Below are positions 26,630 through 34,520 of a DNA stretch of 64,000 nucleotides, piece by piece. Numbering within the stretch: position 1 is the stretch's first letter; every line of letters starts with the position of its first letter. A program made the translations under genes and the position numbers. The stretch comes from JADHLJ01 sp038118725 (GTDB lineage Bacteria; Pseudomonadota; Alphaproteobacteria; Thalassobaculales; Thalassobaculaceae): assembly GCA_038118725.1 (NCBI GenBank), contig JAYOIK010000015.1, positions 10,052-74,051 of the forward strand, in the 5' to 3' direction. A model generated the notes under the pieces. The model saw only the letters and a program-made list of their open reading frames with translations, was not told the DNA's origin and did not search any database.

Positions 26630-27675
26630 CAAACATTCACAAGGGTCCGTTCGACGCTCGGCCCGCCGCCTCGGATGACGAAATTCCAATCCTCGATCTC
26701 GCCCCCTTGAGAGACGGAGATCCGAACGCCCTGGACCATCTGGCCGAGCGGATGCGCCACGCTTGCGAAAATGTCGGCTTCTATTTCATCGTCAATCACG
26801 GCGTGACGGCGGACCAGATGGCCTCGGTGTTTGAGCAAGCCGCGCGTTTTCACGCCCTGCCGATCGACGTCAAACAGGCGCTGAAGGTGAACGAACACCA
26901 ACTCGGCTACATGCCTTACAAGGGATATACGTCGCGCTCATCGCGTATACACGAAAACACACAACCGAACCTCAACGCCGCGTATTTCGTAAAGCGCGAT
27001 CTCTCGCCCGATCATCCGGACGTACTCTCCGGTCGACGCTATCGAGGGCTCAATCAATGGCCTGACGCGAAACTGCTTCCCGGATTTCGCGAAACCTTGG
27101 TCGACTATTGTCAGGCCGTCGAGGCGACGGCGCTCGGCCTTTTGCCGATTTACGCAAAAGCGCTTGAACTGCCCGACGGCTTTTTCGACGACTCGTTTCA
27201 AGAGCCGCAATACTCGCTGCGTCTGACCCACTACCCGCCGGTGCCGGAAGACCGGATTGAGGCCAATCAGTTCGCGCTCGCGCCGCATACCGACTCAAGC
27301 TTCATGACCTTGCTGCCCCAAAACGAGGTACCCGGTCTGGCGATCCGGCTTACCAGCGGGGAATGGGTGGAGCCGCCTCCGCTACCCGGCGGATATCTGG
27401 TGAATACCGGCGATATGATGCGGCGTTGGAGCAATCACCGCTTCTTGTCGACGCCGCATCGGGTCGTCCACCGCGAGAACCGCGACCGCTACGCCGCGCC
27501 GTTCTTCTTCGATTGCAATATCGACGCGGTGATGGAGTGTTTTCTGAGCTGTGTTTCCGAGGATAATCCGGCGCGGCACGAGCCGACGACCTACACCGAA
27601 TACATGCTCTGGTTCGGTTCGCAATATCCGAACATCAAGGCGAAACAGGGTGAAAAGGTCGCCAAGATGGATTGA
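26626..27675 (+). CDS. Isopenicillin-N-synthase-like 2OG-Fe(II) oxygenase
   Basis: 349 residues. The N-terminal DIOX_N region starts with EIPILDLAPLRDGD, and VGFYFIVNHGV matches the family. Iron ligands are His221 and Asp223 (PHTDSS) and His278 (STPHRV). The 2-oxoglutarate or substrate carboxylate motif normally R-x-S is here R288-Y-A290, with Ser replaced. Family members oxidise varied small molecules; some use ascorbate-type or other co-substrates. It starts within the stop of the upstream histidine kinase gene (ATGA), implying a joint expression unit. Confidence 0.87.
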   Translation: MTNIHKGPFDARPAASDDEIPILDLAPLRDGDPNALDHLAERMRHACENVGFYFIVNHGVTADQMASVFEQAARFHALPIDVKQALKVNEHQLGYMPYKGYTSRSSRIHENTQPNLNAAYFVKRDLSPDHPDVLSGRRYRGLNQWPDAKLLPGFRETLVDYCQAVEATALGLLPIYAKALELPDGFFDDSFQEPQYSLRLTHYPPVPEDRIEANQFALAPHTDSSFMTLLPQNEVPGLAIRLTSGEWVEPPPLPGGYLVNTGDMMRRWSNHRFLSTPHRVVHRENRDRYAAPFFFDCNIDAVMECFLSCVSEDNPARHEPTTYTEYMLWFGSQYPNIKAKQGEKVAKMD

Positions 27676-27715
27676 AGAGCCTTCGGAAACCACCCATCCC
27701 AAACTCAACGCGAGC

Positions 27716-28354
27716 CTAGAATTTGATGCGGGCGCCAATCATGAAGTTTTGCGTGAAGGCACCGTCGCGGTCACCATCCAGGGTCAACGACTCGGCGCCG
27801 ACCATCAATGCGCGATATTGCGCCACCAAGGCCCAACTGGTTGACAGTTCATAGGACGCGCCGAAGCCGATCTGAAAGGCTGGTCGCCAGGTCGCGTCCT
27901 CCTCCGCGCCACGCCCCGCCAAGTCCGCCACGCCCTGATCGTCCGTATAGGTCATCCCCAAGCCGGCCATGAAATGCGGCGTGATCGGCGTGTCATTGCT
28001 CCAATCGAACGATCGATTGACCAAAAAGGTATAGGTCTCGGTTCGCCCCGAAAGCTCCAGGGATTGCCCGGCGGTAAAACGCAATCGCTCCGGGTCGGGA
28101 TCGTCGCTCAAGGTTAGGACGAATTCATGGCGGGCAGCCGTCCCGTCGGCCTCGCCAAGCGTCAGGAACGGTTCCCGCGCGTCGCGATCCAGCCGGGCCC
28201 AGGGAGAGTTGCTATCGCCGATAAAATACCAGGTCACCTCCGCGCTCTTGTCGTCGTCGGCGCGTGCCTCTCCAACCCCGAAAGGAGTCGTGAGCAAGAT
28301 CAAGCAGGCAATCGCCCGTAACACGGGCGCGGGTAACACGGGTAAGCGTTTCAT
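27716..28354 (-). CDS. Outer-membrane beta-barrel protein, small
   Basis: 212 residues. Signal peptide with a hydrophobic core at 12-24 and cleavage after EARA (about 32). The mature part alternates polar and hydrophobic residues in strands and ends in Phe (GARIKF), the usual C-terminal signal for insertion by the BAM complex. PFAM-type outer-membrane barrels of OmpW/PagL size fit, but I cannot assign a function. It converges on the 2OG-Fe oxygenase gene. The 317-bp upstream gap (28355-28671), shared with the threonine ammonia-lyase gene, shows no other feature. Confidence 0.7.
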   Translation of the reverse strand: MKRLPVLPAPVLRAIACLILLTTPFGVGEARADDDKSAEVTWYFIGDSNSPWARLDRDAREPFLTLGEADGTAARHEFVLTLSDDPDPERLRFTAGQSLELSGRTETYTFLVNRSFDWSNDTPITPHFMAGLGMTYTDDQGVADLAGRGAEEDATWRPAFQIGFGASYELSTSWALVAQYRALMVGAESLTLDGDRDGAFTQNFMIGARIKF

Positions 28355-28671
28355 CTCAAAAGTCCTCCACCCAAGTCGCCCGACACCGACAACCCGAGTA
28401 ACGACCCCCGTGGAAACGGCTTCTCTTACGGAAGCTTGTTACGATGATCAAAATTATCACCGGATGTCCGATTCACAAGGAAAATCGACGAGATCCGGCA
28501 AACGCGACCCCACCGTCACGGGTTAAGGAAGCTTCGACGCGAGGCCGAATCCTCGGTTTTCCGGAATGTTCAAAAGTCGGTTACCGCTAGCCAGACGGAG
28601 AGCATTCGGGTAGGCGGGGACAGCGCTCCACCCGCGCCCGCGAGCCCCCACGATGGATACGTTTTCCCAAG

Positions 28672-30165
28672 ATGGATCATGCCATGGACATCCCCGCCAT
28701 TCCCACGCTTGAGGATATCCGCGCGGCCGCGAGAATCGTCGAAGCCAGCGCCGTTCGCACCCCAGTCGTGCCCGCCCCCTGGCTCGACAAACAACTAGGG
28801 ATCCGGTCTTTTCTGAAACTGGAGAACCAGCAGGTTACCAGTTCGTTCAAGGATCGCGGAGCGGCGGTGAAACTGTCGCAACTTACCGCGGACGAGCGAG
28901 CACGCGGCGTGATCGCCATGTCCGCGGGCAATCACGCCCAGGGAGTCGCGTATCACGCCAATCGGCTGGGCATCCCGGCAATCATCGTCATGCCCGCCCA
29001 AACCCCGTTCTCCAAGGTGGAGCGCACCCGGGGGCACGGCGCTCAAGTGGTGCTGCATGGCCGCAACATCAGTGATTGCGCCGAGCGCGCCAGGGAGTTG
29101 ATCGCCGAGCACGGCTATGTGCTGATCCATCCCTATGACGATCCGGCCATTATCGCCGGGCAAGGCACGATTGGCCTGGAGCTGTTGGAGGATCTGCCGG
29201 AATTGGACGCGGTGGTGGTGCCGATCGGCGGTGGTGGCCTGGCCGCGGGAATAGCGCTGGCGTTGAAAGCGCTCAAGCCCGAGGTGCGGATCTTCGGCGT
29301 CGAGGCGGCGCTCTATCCGTCAATGACCGAGGCGATCAACGGTTCCCCGCCGAGTTCCGGCGGCGAGACCATCGCCGAGGGTATCGCGGTGAAAACCCCC
29401 GGAGAGCTGACGCGGCGGGTCATCACCGATTTGGTTGAGGAGATTATTCTCGTCGAGGAACCGCAATTGGAGGGCGCCATCCACCGCCTCGCCGAGGAAC
29501 AGAAGCTCGTTGTCGAAGGCGCGGGCGCGGCGGGTGTCGCGGCGCTTGAAAACCTCGCCCCCCGATTGGCGGGCGCGACGGTGGCCACGATCATCTGCGG
29601 CGGCAATATCGACTCCCGGGTTTACGCATCGGTTCTAATGCGCGGTCTGGTACGAGACGGTCGGCTGGTACGCGTGCGGGTCGAGATCAACGACGAACCC
29701 GGCGTCCTGGCCAGGATCAGCGGCCTTATCGGCGCGCGCGGCGGAAACATCATCGAGATCTATCACCACCGGCTTTTCCAGGACGTGCCGGTGAAACTGG
29801 CGGAACTCGACGCGGTGATCGAAACCCGCAACGCCGATCATGTTCTGGAAATCCTGACCGCCCTCGAGGACGCGGGCTTCAAGTCACGTCTGCTTGGCCG
29901 CACCGAGGTCGGGGCAGACGGTCTAGTCGCCGGCCAGGGCCGCGTATCGGCCACGATGGTAAAGCAGCGGCGGCGTGTCCGAGACCGTCTCCGCGCGAAG
30001 CGCGCGCCCGACAATGATCACATGATCGCCGGCGTCGTGCCGCGCCTCCAAGACGCAATCCGCCGCCGAGACCACGCCGTCCAGGATTGGCGCGCCGGTT
30101 TCCCACGCAATCCAGGCGGTCCCGTCGAAACGGTCTCCCTCGAACATCGCGAAATGCGTGGATAG
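28672..30165 (+). CDS. Threonine ammonia-lyase with an over-long C-terminus
   Basis: PLP enzyme converting L-threonine to 2-oxobutyrate and ammonia, first step to isoleucine or threonine breakdown. Lys60 in SSFKDRG is the PLP lysine; GGGGLAAG binds phosphate; an ACT domain covers about 330-412. The conserved protein ends near GFKSRLLGRT (about 412), matching the usual 400-residue length. The open frame continues another 80 or more residues that are the antisense of the flavin reductase gene, so the extension is probably not ancestral. A TAG at 29924-29926 one frame over would stop it if one base of GGGG (29911-29914) were removed. Confidence 0.88.
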   Translation: MDHAMDIPAIPTLEDIRAAARIVEASAVRTPVVPAPWLDKQLGIRSFLKLENQQVTSSFKDRGAAVKLSQLTADERARGVIAMSAGNHAQGVAYHANRLGIPAIIVMPAQTPFSKVERTRGHGAQVVLHGRNISDCAERARELIAEHGYVLIHPYDDPAIIAGQGTIGLELLEDLPELDAVVVPIGGGGLAAGIALALKALKPEVRIFGVEAALYPSMTEAINGSPPSSGGETIAEGIAVKTPGELTRRVITDLVEEIILVEEPQLEGAIHRLAEEQKLVVEGAGAAGVAALENLAPRLAGATVATIICGGNIDSRVYASVLMRGLVRDGRLVRVRVEINDEPGVLARISGLIGARGGNIIEIYHHRLFQDVPVKLAELDAVIETRNADHVLEILTALEDAGFKSRLLGRTEVGADGLVAGQGRVSATMVKQRRRVRDRLRAKRAPDNDHMIAGVVPRLQDAIRRRDHAVQDWRAGFPRNPGGPVETVSLEHREMRG

Positions 30166-30402
30166 TTTATCCTGACCGGCGGAAAGAATGTTCACCGCGA
30201 AATTGTCCGTTGCCATGAACGCGTCGAAATTGGTCGACGATTTGCCGAGGCAAAACAGCACCAACGGCGGGTCCAAGGAAACCGAACTGAAGGAATTCGC
30301 GGTAATGCCGTGCGGCTTGCCGTCGACCACCGTCGTTATGATGGTCACGCCGGTCGCGAAGGTTCCCATCACGTCCCGAAAGTGGCGCTGGTCAATCGCC
30401 AT
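29923..30402 (-). CDS. Flavin reductase-like (FMN-binding split barrel) protein
   Basis: 159 residues from the ATG at 30402, which has GGGAGA eight bases upstream; a 5-residue-longer start at 30417 is possible. The sequence matches the FMN reductase component of two-component monooxygenases: MGTFATGVTIITT, ITANSFSSVSLDPPL, FAVNILS, and a C-terminal LLYHRGRYAAL. It supplies reduced FMN; LLM-type oxygenases in the window (17390-18409, 63546-64000) would be candidate partners but are distant. Its 3' end overlaps the ammonia-lyase open frame. Confidence 0.88.
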   Translation of the reverse strand: MAIDQRHFRDVMGTFATGVTIITTVVDGKPHGITANSFSSVSLDPPLVLFCLGKSSTNFDAFMATDNFAVNILSAGQDKLSTHFAMFEGDRFDGTAWIAWETGAPILDGVVSAADCVLEARHDAGDHVIIVGRALRAETVSDTPPLLYHRGRYAALAGD

Positions 30403-30724
30403 GGCCGTCTCTCCCATCAATGCGCCGCGACGCTCGTCGGACGGTATCGCGACCGACCCCCGCCATGGCTTCGCGTTGGGGTCGAGGACGACCCTGAAAC
30501 ACCTCGGCATTTATCTCCGTTCCCACAGGGCATTTCAATTGGTTCCGAAGCGCCATCTCGCACGCGATGAATTTAGTGACAGACAGCGCCTATTCGATCT
30601 CAAAAAAATAGCGCTTTATCAATATGATATAGCTTAGTCTTTGCAAATCACGGCAAATCAGGCGATAATCCACGCCAGCGCGCTGATTCGCGCGCCGTGG
30701 CCGGCGCTCGATGGGAGATTGTCC

Positions 30725-31585
30725 ATGTTCGTCATCATCGGTTGGGTTGTTGTTATTGTTTGCGTGATTGGCGGTTACATGGCCATGGGCGGCAAGCTCG
30801 GTCCGCTGTGGCAGCCCTTCGAGCTCGTGATCATCGGCGGCGCCGGTGTCGGCGCCTATATCGTCGCCAACCCGAAATACGTCCTGGGACAATCCGGTCG
30901 CGCCTTCAAGGCGGCTCTGAAGGGGCCGAAATACAACAAGGACGACTATCTCGAACTCCTGAGCCTGATGTACGTGATTTTCAAGCTCGCCAAGACCAAG
31001 GGCATGTTGGCGATTGAATCCCATATCGAAAGGCCCGAGGAAAGTTCCCTGTTCCAGGCATTCCCTCGATTCTCGTCGGACCATCACACCCTTGAGTTTC
31101 TCTGTGACTACCTGCGGATGATGACCCTCGGCACTGATAATCCCTACGAACTGGCGGATTTGTTGGACGAGGAACTGGAAACTCATCACGCGGAGGACGC
31201 GCAAATCGCGACCGCCTACCAAACCATGGGCGATGGCTTCCCAGCCCTGGGCATCGTCGCCGCCGTTCTGGGCATCATCAAAACCATGGGGTCGATCACC
31301 GAGCCACCAGAGGTGCTTGGCAAGCTGATCGGTGGCGCCTTGGTTGGAACGTTTCTAGGTATTTTCCTGGCCTACGGAATGGTCTCGCCCCTGGCGGTTT
31401 GCATGAACAACGTGTTCGCGGCGGATGCAAAATACCTGGCCTGCATCAAGGCGGGGTTGCTCGCGCATGTATCGGGCTACGCGCCCGCGGTTTCCGTCGA
31501 ATTCGCGCGAAAAATACTTATGTCGAAGGACCGTCCGTCCTTCTTCGAGGTCGAAGAGGCGGTCGCCGCGCTGCCTCCGGTATGA
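30725..31585 (+). CDS. motA: MotA, flagellar motor stator subunit
   Basis: 286 residues from the ATG at 30725 (ribosome site GGGAG). Four membrane helices are predicted: two near the N-terminus (about 3-21 and 33-51), and two near 165-185 and 195-220 (TMGDGFPALGIVAAVLG, LVGTFLGIFLAYG). A long cytoplasmic loop between them includes the charged segment IESHIERPEESS that faces the rotor. With MotB it forms the proton channel driving flagellar rotation. MotB follows 92 bp downstream; no other flagellar genes are in the window. Confidence 0.94.
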   Translation: MFVIIGWVVVIVCVIGGYMAMGGKLGPLWQPFELVIIGGAGVGAYIVANPKYVLGQSGRAFKAALKGPKYNKDDYLELLSLMYVIFKLAKTKGMLAIESHIERPEESSLFQAFPRFSSDHHTLEFLCDYLRMMTLGTDNPYELADLLDEELETHHAEDAQIATAYQTMGDGFPALGIVAAVLGIIKTMGSITEPPEVLGKLIGGALVGTFLGIFLAYGMVSPLAVCMNNVFAADAKYLACIKAGLLAHVSGYAPAVSVEFARKILMSKDRPSFFEVEEAVAALPPV

Positions 31586-31677
31586 TGTTTGCATAGCCCG
31601 TCTTCCAATCAACGGGATACGACACCATATAAACCAGAAGGTTCTTCGGGCCGAAGCGAATCGGGGCGCGATAGCAC

Positions 31678-32751
31678 GTGGACGGGCAAGCTAGCATTGT
31701 CATCAAGAAGGTTAAGAAGGGCGGGCATGGCGGGCACCATGGCGGCGCCTGGAAGGTTGCCTATGCCGATTTCGTGACGGCCATGATGGCCTTCTTCCTG
31801 TTGTTGTGGCTGCTGAACGCCACGACCGAGGAACAGAAGATGGGCATCTCGAACTATTTCGACCCGACCGCCATTTCCCGGTCCACGCGAAGCGGCTCCG
31901 GCGGTATCCTGGGCGGGACCTCGATCACCAAGCCCGGCGCCCTTAAAACCGCGTCCTCGCCGCCGATGATCAGCACGCCTCAAGTCGCCCGCCCGCAGGC
32001 CGAGGACACCGAGTCCCTGGATCCGGATTCCGACGACCCCGAGAATATCGAATCCAAGACCGGCAGCGACGCCGACGAGGAAGGCACGATCAGCCAGGAG
32101 CAGCTGGAACAACTCCTGCAGCAACAGGAGGCCGAGCGCGAGGCCGCCCAGTTCGCCGAGGCGGAAAAGCTGATCCGGCAAGCTGTCGAGGATTCCGACG
32201 ACGAAGAGCTCAAGGAAGTGGCCGAGAGTCTTCAGATCCAGTCGGCGCCCGAGGGATTGCGCATCCAGCTGATCGATCAGGAGAAGGTCGCTCTCTTCCC
32301 ACTCGGCAGCTCCAACATGGACGAGAAGCTACGCAAGCTGTTGGAAAAGGTCGCGGAGATCATCAAGAAGCTGCCCAACAAGATCAAGATCTCGGGCCAT
32401 ACCGATGCCCGCCCCTTCGCCGCCGGCTCGGAGCGGACCAACTGGGATCTCTCCGCCGAGCGCGCCAATGCCAGCCGGCGGGCGCTTGAACAGCTCGGCG
32501 TGGCGGAAAGCCGGATCGCCCAGGTCGTCGGCATGGCCGATCGCGACCCGATTGAGCCGAATGATCCGCTGGCGCCCGAGAACCGCCGGATCAGCATCGT
32601 CCTTCTGCGTCAGCGGACCAATGCCGGGACCGAGGAAGTGCCAATCGTCGATCAAACGCCGACCGCCACCGAAACCAGCCTGCCATCGGTTCGCGCCCAA
32701 GGCGGTAACAACTCCTCGGTGACCTCGACCCTCCCCAGGACCGGCGGATAG
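31678..32751 (+). CDS. motB: MotB, flagellar motor stator subunit
   Basis: 357 residues from a GTG. The single membrane helix (about 31-49) starts with the proton-carrying Asp31 in AYADFVTAMMAFF. A periplasmic plug/linker region rich in acidic residues precedes the OmpA-like peptidoglycan-binding domain (about 225-315), with KISGHTDARPF and LSAERANASRRAL. It anchors the stator to the wall. Separation from motA by 92 bp is longer than usual but both lie on the same strand and surely work together. Confidence 0.93.
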   Translation: MDGQASIVIKKVKKGGHGGHHGGAWKVAYADFVTAMMAFFLLLWLLNATTEEQKMGISNYFDPTAISRSTRSGSGGILGGTSITKPGALKTASSPPMISTPQVARPQAEDTESLDPDSDDPENIESKTGSDADEEGTISQEQLEQLLQQQEAEREAAQFAEAEKLIRQAVEDSDDEELKEVAESLQIQSAPEGLRIQLIDQEKVALFPLGSSNMDEKLRKLLEKVAEIIKKLPNKIKISGHTDARPFAAGSERTNWDLSAERANASRRALEQLGVAESRIAQVVGMADRDPIEPNDPLAPENRRISIVLLRQRTNAGTEEVPIVDQTPTATETSLPSVRAQGGNNSSVTSTLPRTGG

Positions 32752-32913
32752 TCTTCCACATCCACGCGAAGTCACCGATTAACGCGAGGTCTTCCCGTGA
32801 ACGGATAGTCGGGTCGCCGGGGTTATCCCGCGCGGTTGCGATCACTTCTGAAATCGTTCACCCTCACCATCCGCGTCCCCGGCGCCACCCTTGAAACGCG
32901 AGATGACCACGCG

Positions 32914-33642
32914 ATGTTCGACGGCACCACGACCCCACCGCTGGTTTTCTTTCACACGCTGCCGATGCCCTGTCCGTATCTGCCGGAGCGGATCGAGCGC
33001 CGGCTGGTCGCGGACATTTCCAGCCGTCGCGGGCGGAGCAGCCACGACGCCCTCGCCCGCGCGGGATTTAGGCGGACCCAGCACTTGTGCTATCGCCCGG
33101 CCTGTCCAAGCTGCAAGGCCTGTCTGCCGATCCGGGTTCGGACCCGCGATTTCGAATGGTCGCGGTCCTTCCGCCGGACCATGAACCGGAATCGCGATAT
33201 CTCCGGCGCCTGGCAAGAAGCCCGCGCGACCCCCGAACAGTTCGCGCTGTTCAAGCATTACCAGGCCTCGCGGCATACCGAGGGCGAGATGGGGCTGATG
33301 GATTATGTCGATTTCGGCGACATGATCGAGCGCTCTCCCATCGATTCCCGCCTGATCGAACACCGGCGGGACGATGACGGCACCCTGGTGGGCGTGATGC
33401 TCGTCGACGTTCAAGACGATGGCCTTTCCGCCGTCTACAGCTTTTTCAGCTCCGAGGAACCCGACCGCGGTCTGGGCAGCTACATGGTCCTGGACCTGGT
33501 CCAGCGCGCGCTCGACCAAGGGCTGGACTATGTCTATCTCGGCTATTGGATCGCCGAGACCCGCAAGATGTCCTACAAGGCCCGCTTCAAGCCGGCCGAG
33601 GTCTTGTTGGAGTCAGGTTGGAGCGATCTGGTCGAGCCGTAG
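32914..33642 (+). CDS. bpt: Bpt, leucyl-transferase for Asp/Glu N-termini
   Basis: 242 residues from ATG at 32914. It has the N-terminal Cys20 and the cluster Cys59-x4-Cys64-x2-Cys67-x2-Cys70 (CYRPACPSCKAC), and the C-terminal YLGYWIAETRKMSYKARF characteristic of the Ate1/Bpt family. The bacterial form transfers leucine from Leu-tRNA to proteins starting with Asp or Glu, marking them for ClpAP via ClpS. The other bacterial leucyl-transferase, Aat, is also in this window at 50494-51147. Confidence 0.9.
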   Translation: MFDGTTTPPLVFFHTLPMPCPYLPERIERRLVADISSRRGRSSHDALARAGFRRTQHLCYRPACPSCKACLPIRVRTRDFEWSRSFRRTMNRNRDISGAWQEARATPEQFALFKHYQASRHTEGEMGLMDYVDFGDMIERSPIDSRLIEHRRDDDGTLVGVMLVDVQDDGLSAVYSFFSSEEPDRGLGSYMVLDLVQRALDQGLDYVYLGYWIAETRKMSYKARFKPAEVLLESGWSDLVEP

Positions 33643-33680
33643 CGGGAATCCGCGGCAAACTCGAGACGGACTATTCAACC

Positions 33681-33780
33681 CCGTCGCCCTGGCGAACGGC
33701 AGGGCCTCCGACGTCACCACGCAATCGGAAGGTCGCCACCCGGAACGACCATCGCGGCGTCCTGCCTTGCGCCAGGACGA
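33681..33780. repeat. Dispersed hairpin repeat, copy 2
   Basis: Arm 33681-33706 differs by one base from the arm at 13841-13866. The opposing arm (33759-33780) is a diverged reverse complement. In it the stem pair C-G of GCCCTG/CAGGGC is changed to T-A (GTCCTG/CAGGAC), a compensatory change. It lies between convergent bpt and the YqeY-like gene. Confidence 0.7.
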
Positions 33781-33840
33781 TTGGGGAAACGGGTGATGTT
33801 CACTATCAATCGGCCCCGCGGCGGCGGGCGGACGCCGGTC

Positions 33841-34299
33841 TTAGCTGACCAACGCCTGACGCACCATGCCGCTGGCCTTGGAGAAGTCCATCCGGCCCGG
33901 ATAGCGCTCCTTCAAAAGCGCCATGGTCTTGCCCATGTCCTTCATGTCGCGGGCGCCGATCTCGCGAATCACGTCCCGGACCGCGCTGTCCATTTCCTCG
34001 CCCTCAAGCTGAGTGGGCATGAAGCGGCGGATCACCTCCACCTCTTCGCGCTCCTGCTCGGCGAGTTCCAGGCGCCCACCTTCCTCGTAGAGGCGGATCG
34101 ATTCGGCACGCTGTTTGACCATCGTCTGCAGCAGGGTCAGAACGTCGCCGTCGGACACCCCGTCGGCATTCCCGTCGGCCCGCGCGCAGATGTCGCGATC
34201 CTTAAGCGCCGCGAGAATCAAGCGGATGGTGCTAACGGCGCATTTGTCCTGCGCCTTCAAGGACACCTTCAGTGCCTCGTTCAAGTCATTGCGAATCAC
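33841..34299 (-). CDS. GatB/YqeY-domain protein
   Basis: 152 residues from a GTG at 34299, with a GGGG-type ribosome site. The sequence DLNEALKVSLKAQDK, then STIRLILAAL, AEQEREEVEVIRRFMP, and DFSKASGMVRQAL matches the YqeY family, which resembles the C-terminal tRNA-binding domain of GatB. In many proteobacteria it sits near rpsU, dnaG and rpoD; here it stands alone, divergent from carA. Function is not well known; a tRNA-linked role is assumed. Confidence 0.87.
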   Translation of the reverse strand: MIRNDLNEALKVSLKAQDKCAVSTIRLILAALKDRDICARADGNADGVSDGDVLTLLQTMVKQRAESIRLYEEGGRLELAEQEREEVEVIRRFMPTQLEGEEMDSAVRDVIREIGARDMKDMGKTMALLKERYPGRMDFSKASGMVRQALVS

Positions 34300-34457
34300 G
34301 TCGGATTTCCCCTTGCCCTTGACCGCCCGGGGTCTGTCGGACCCGCGCGGGCAGCGTGCGGCACACTTAACGTTGAATCGCCGGTGAAACGCAAGCAATT
34401 TGTTAACGCCTTGAAAACAATCAAATATTCCAAAAACATAGGGGTTGATCCACGGGG

Positions 34458-34486
34458 TTGACCCCTGGGCCGGCTTGGCGTATCAA
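34458..34486 (+). promoter_or_regulatory. Putative sigma-70 promoter for carAB
   Basis: TTGACC at 34458-34463 and TATCAA at 34481-34486 are 17 bp apart, ending 34 bp before the carA start. The -35 hexamer differs from consensus by one base. Confidence 0.45.
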
Positions 34487-34520
34487 CCGTGCCGATCAAG
34501 ACACATTGGATAACCCACCG

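Noticed and set aside
30590..30724. Flagellar sigma-28 promoter for motA
   Set aside because: GGCGATAA at 30661-30668 looks like a -10, but no TAAA-type -35 is at the right distance.
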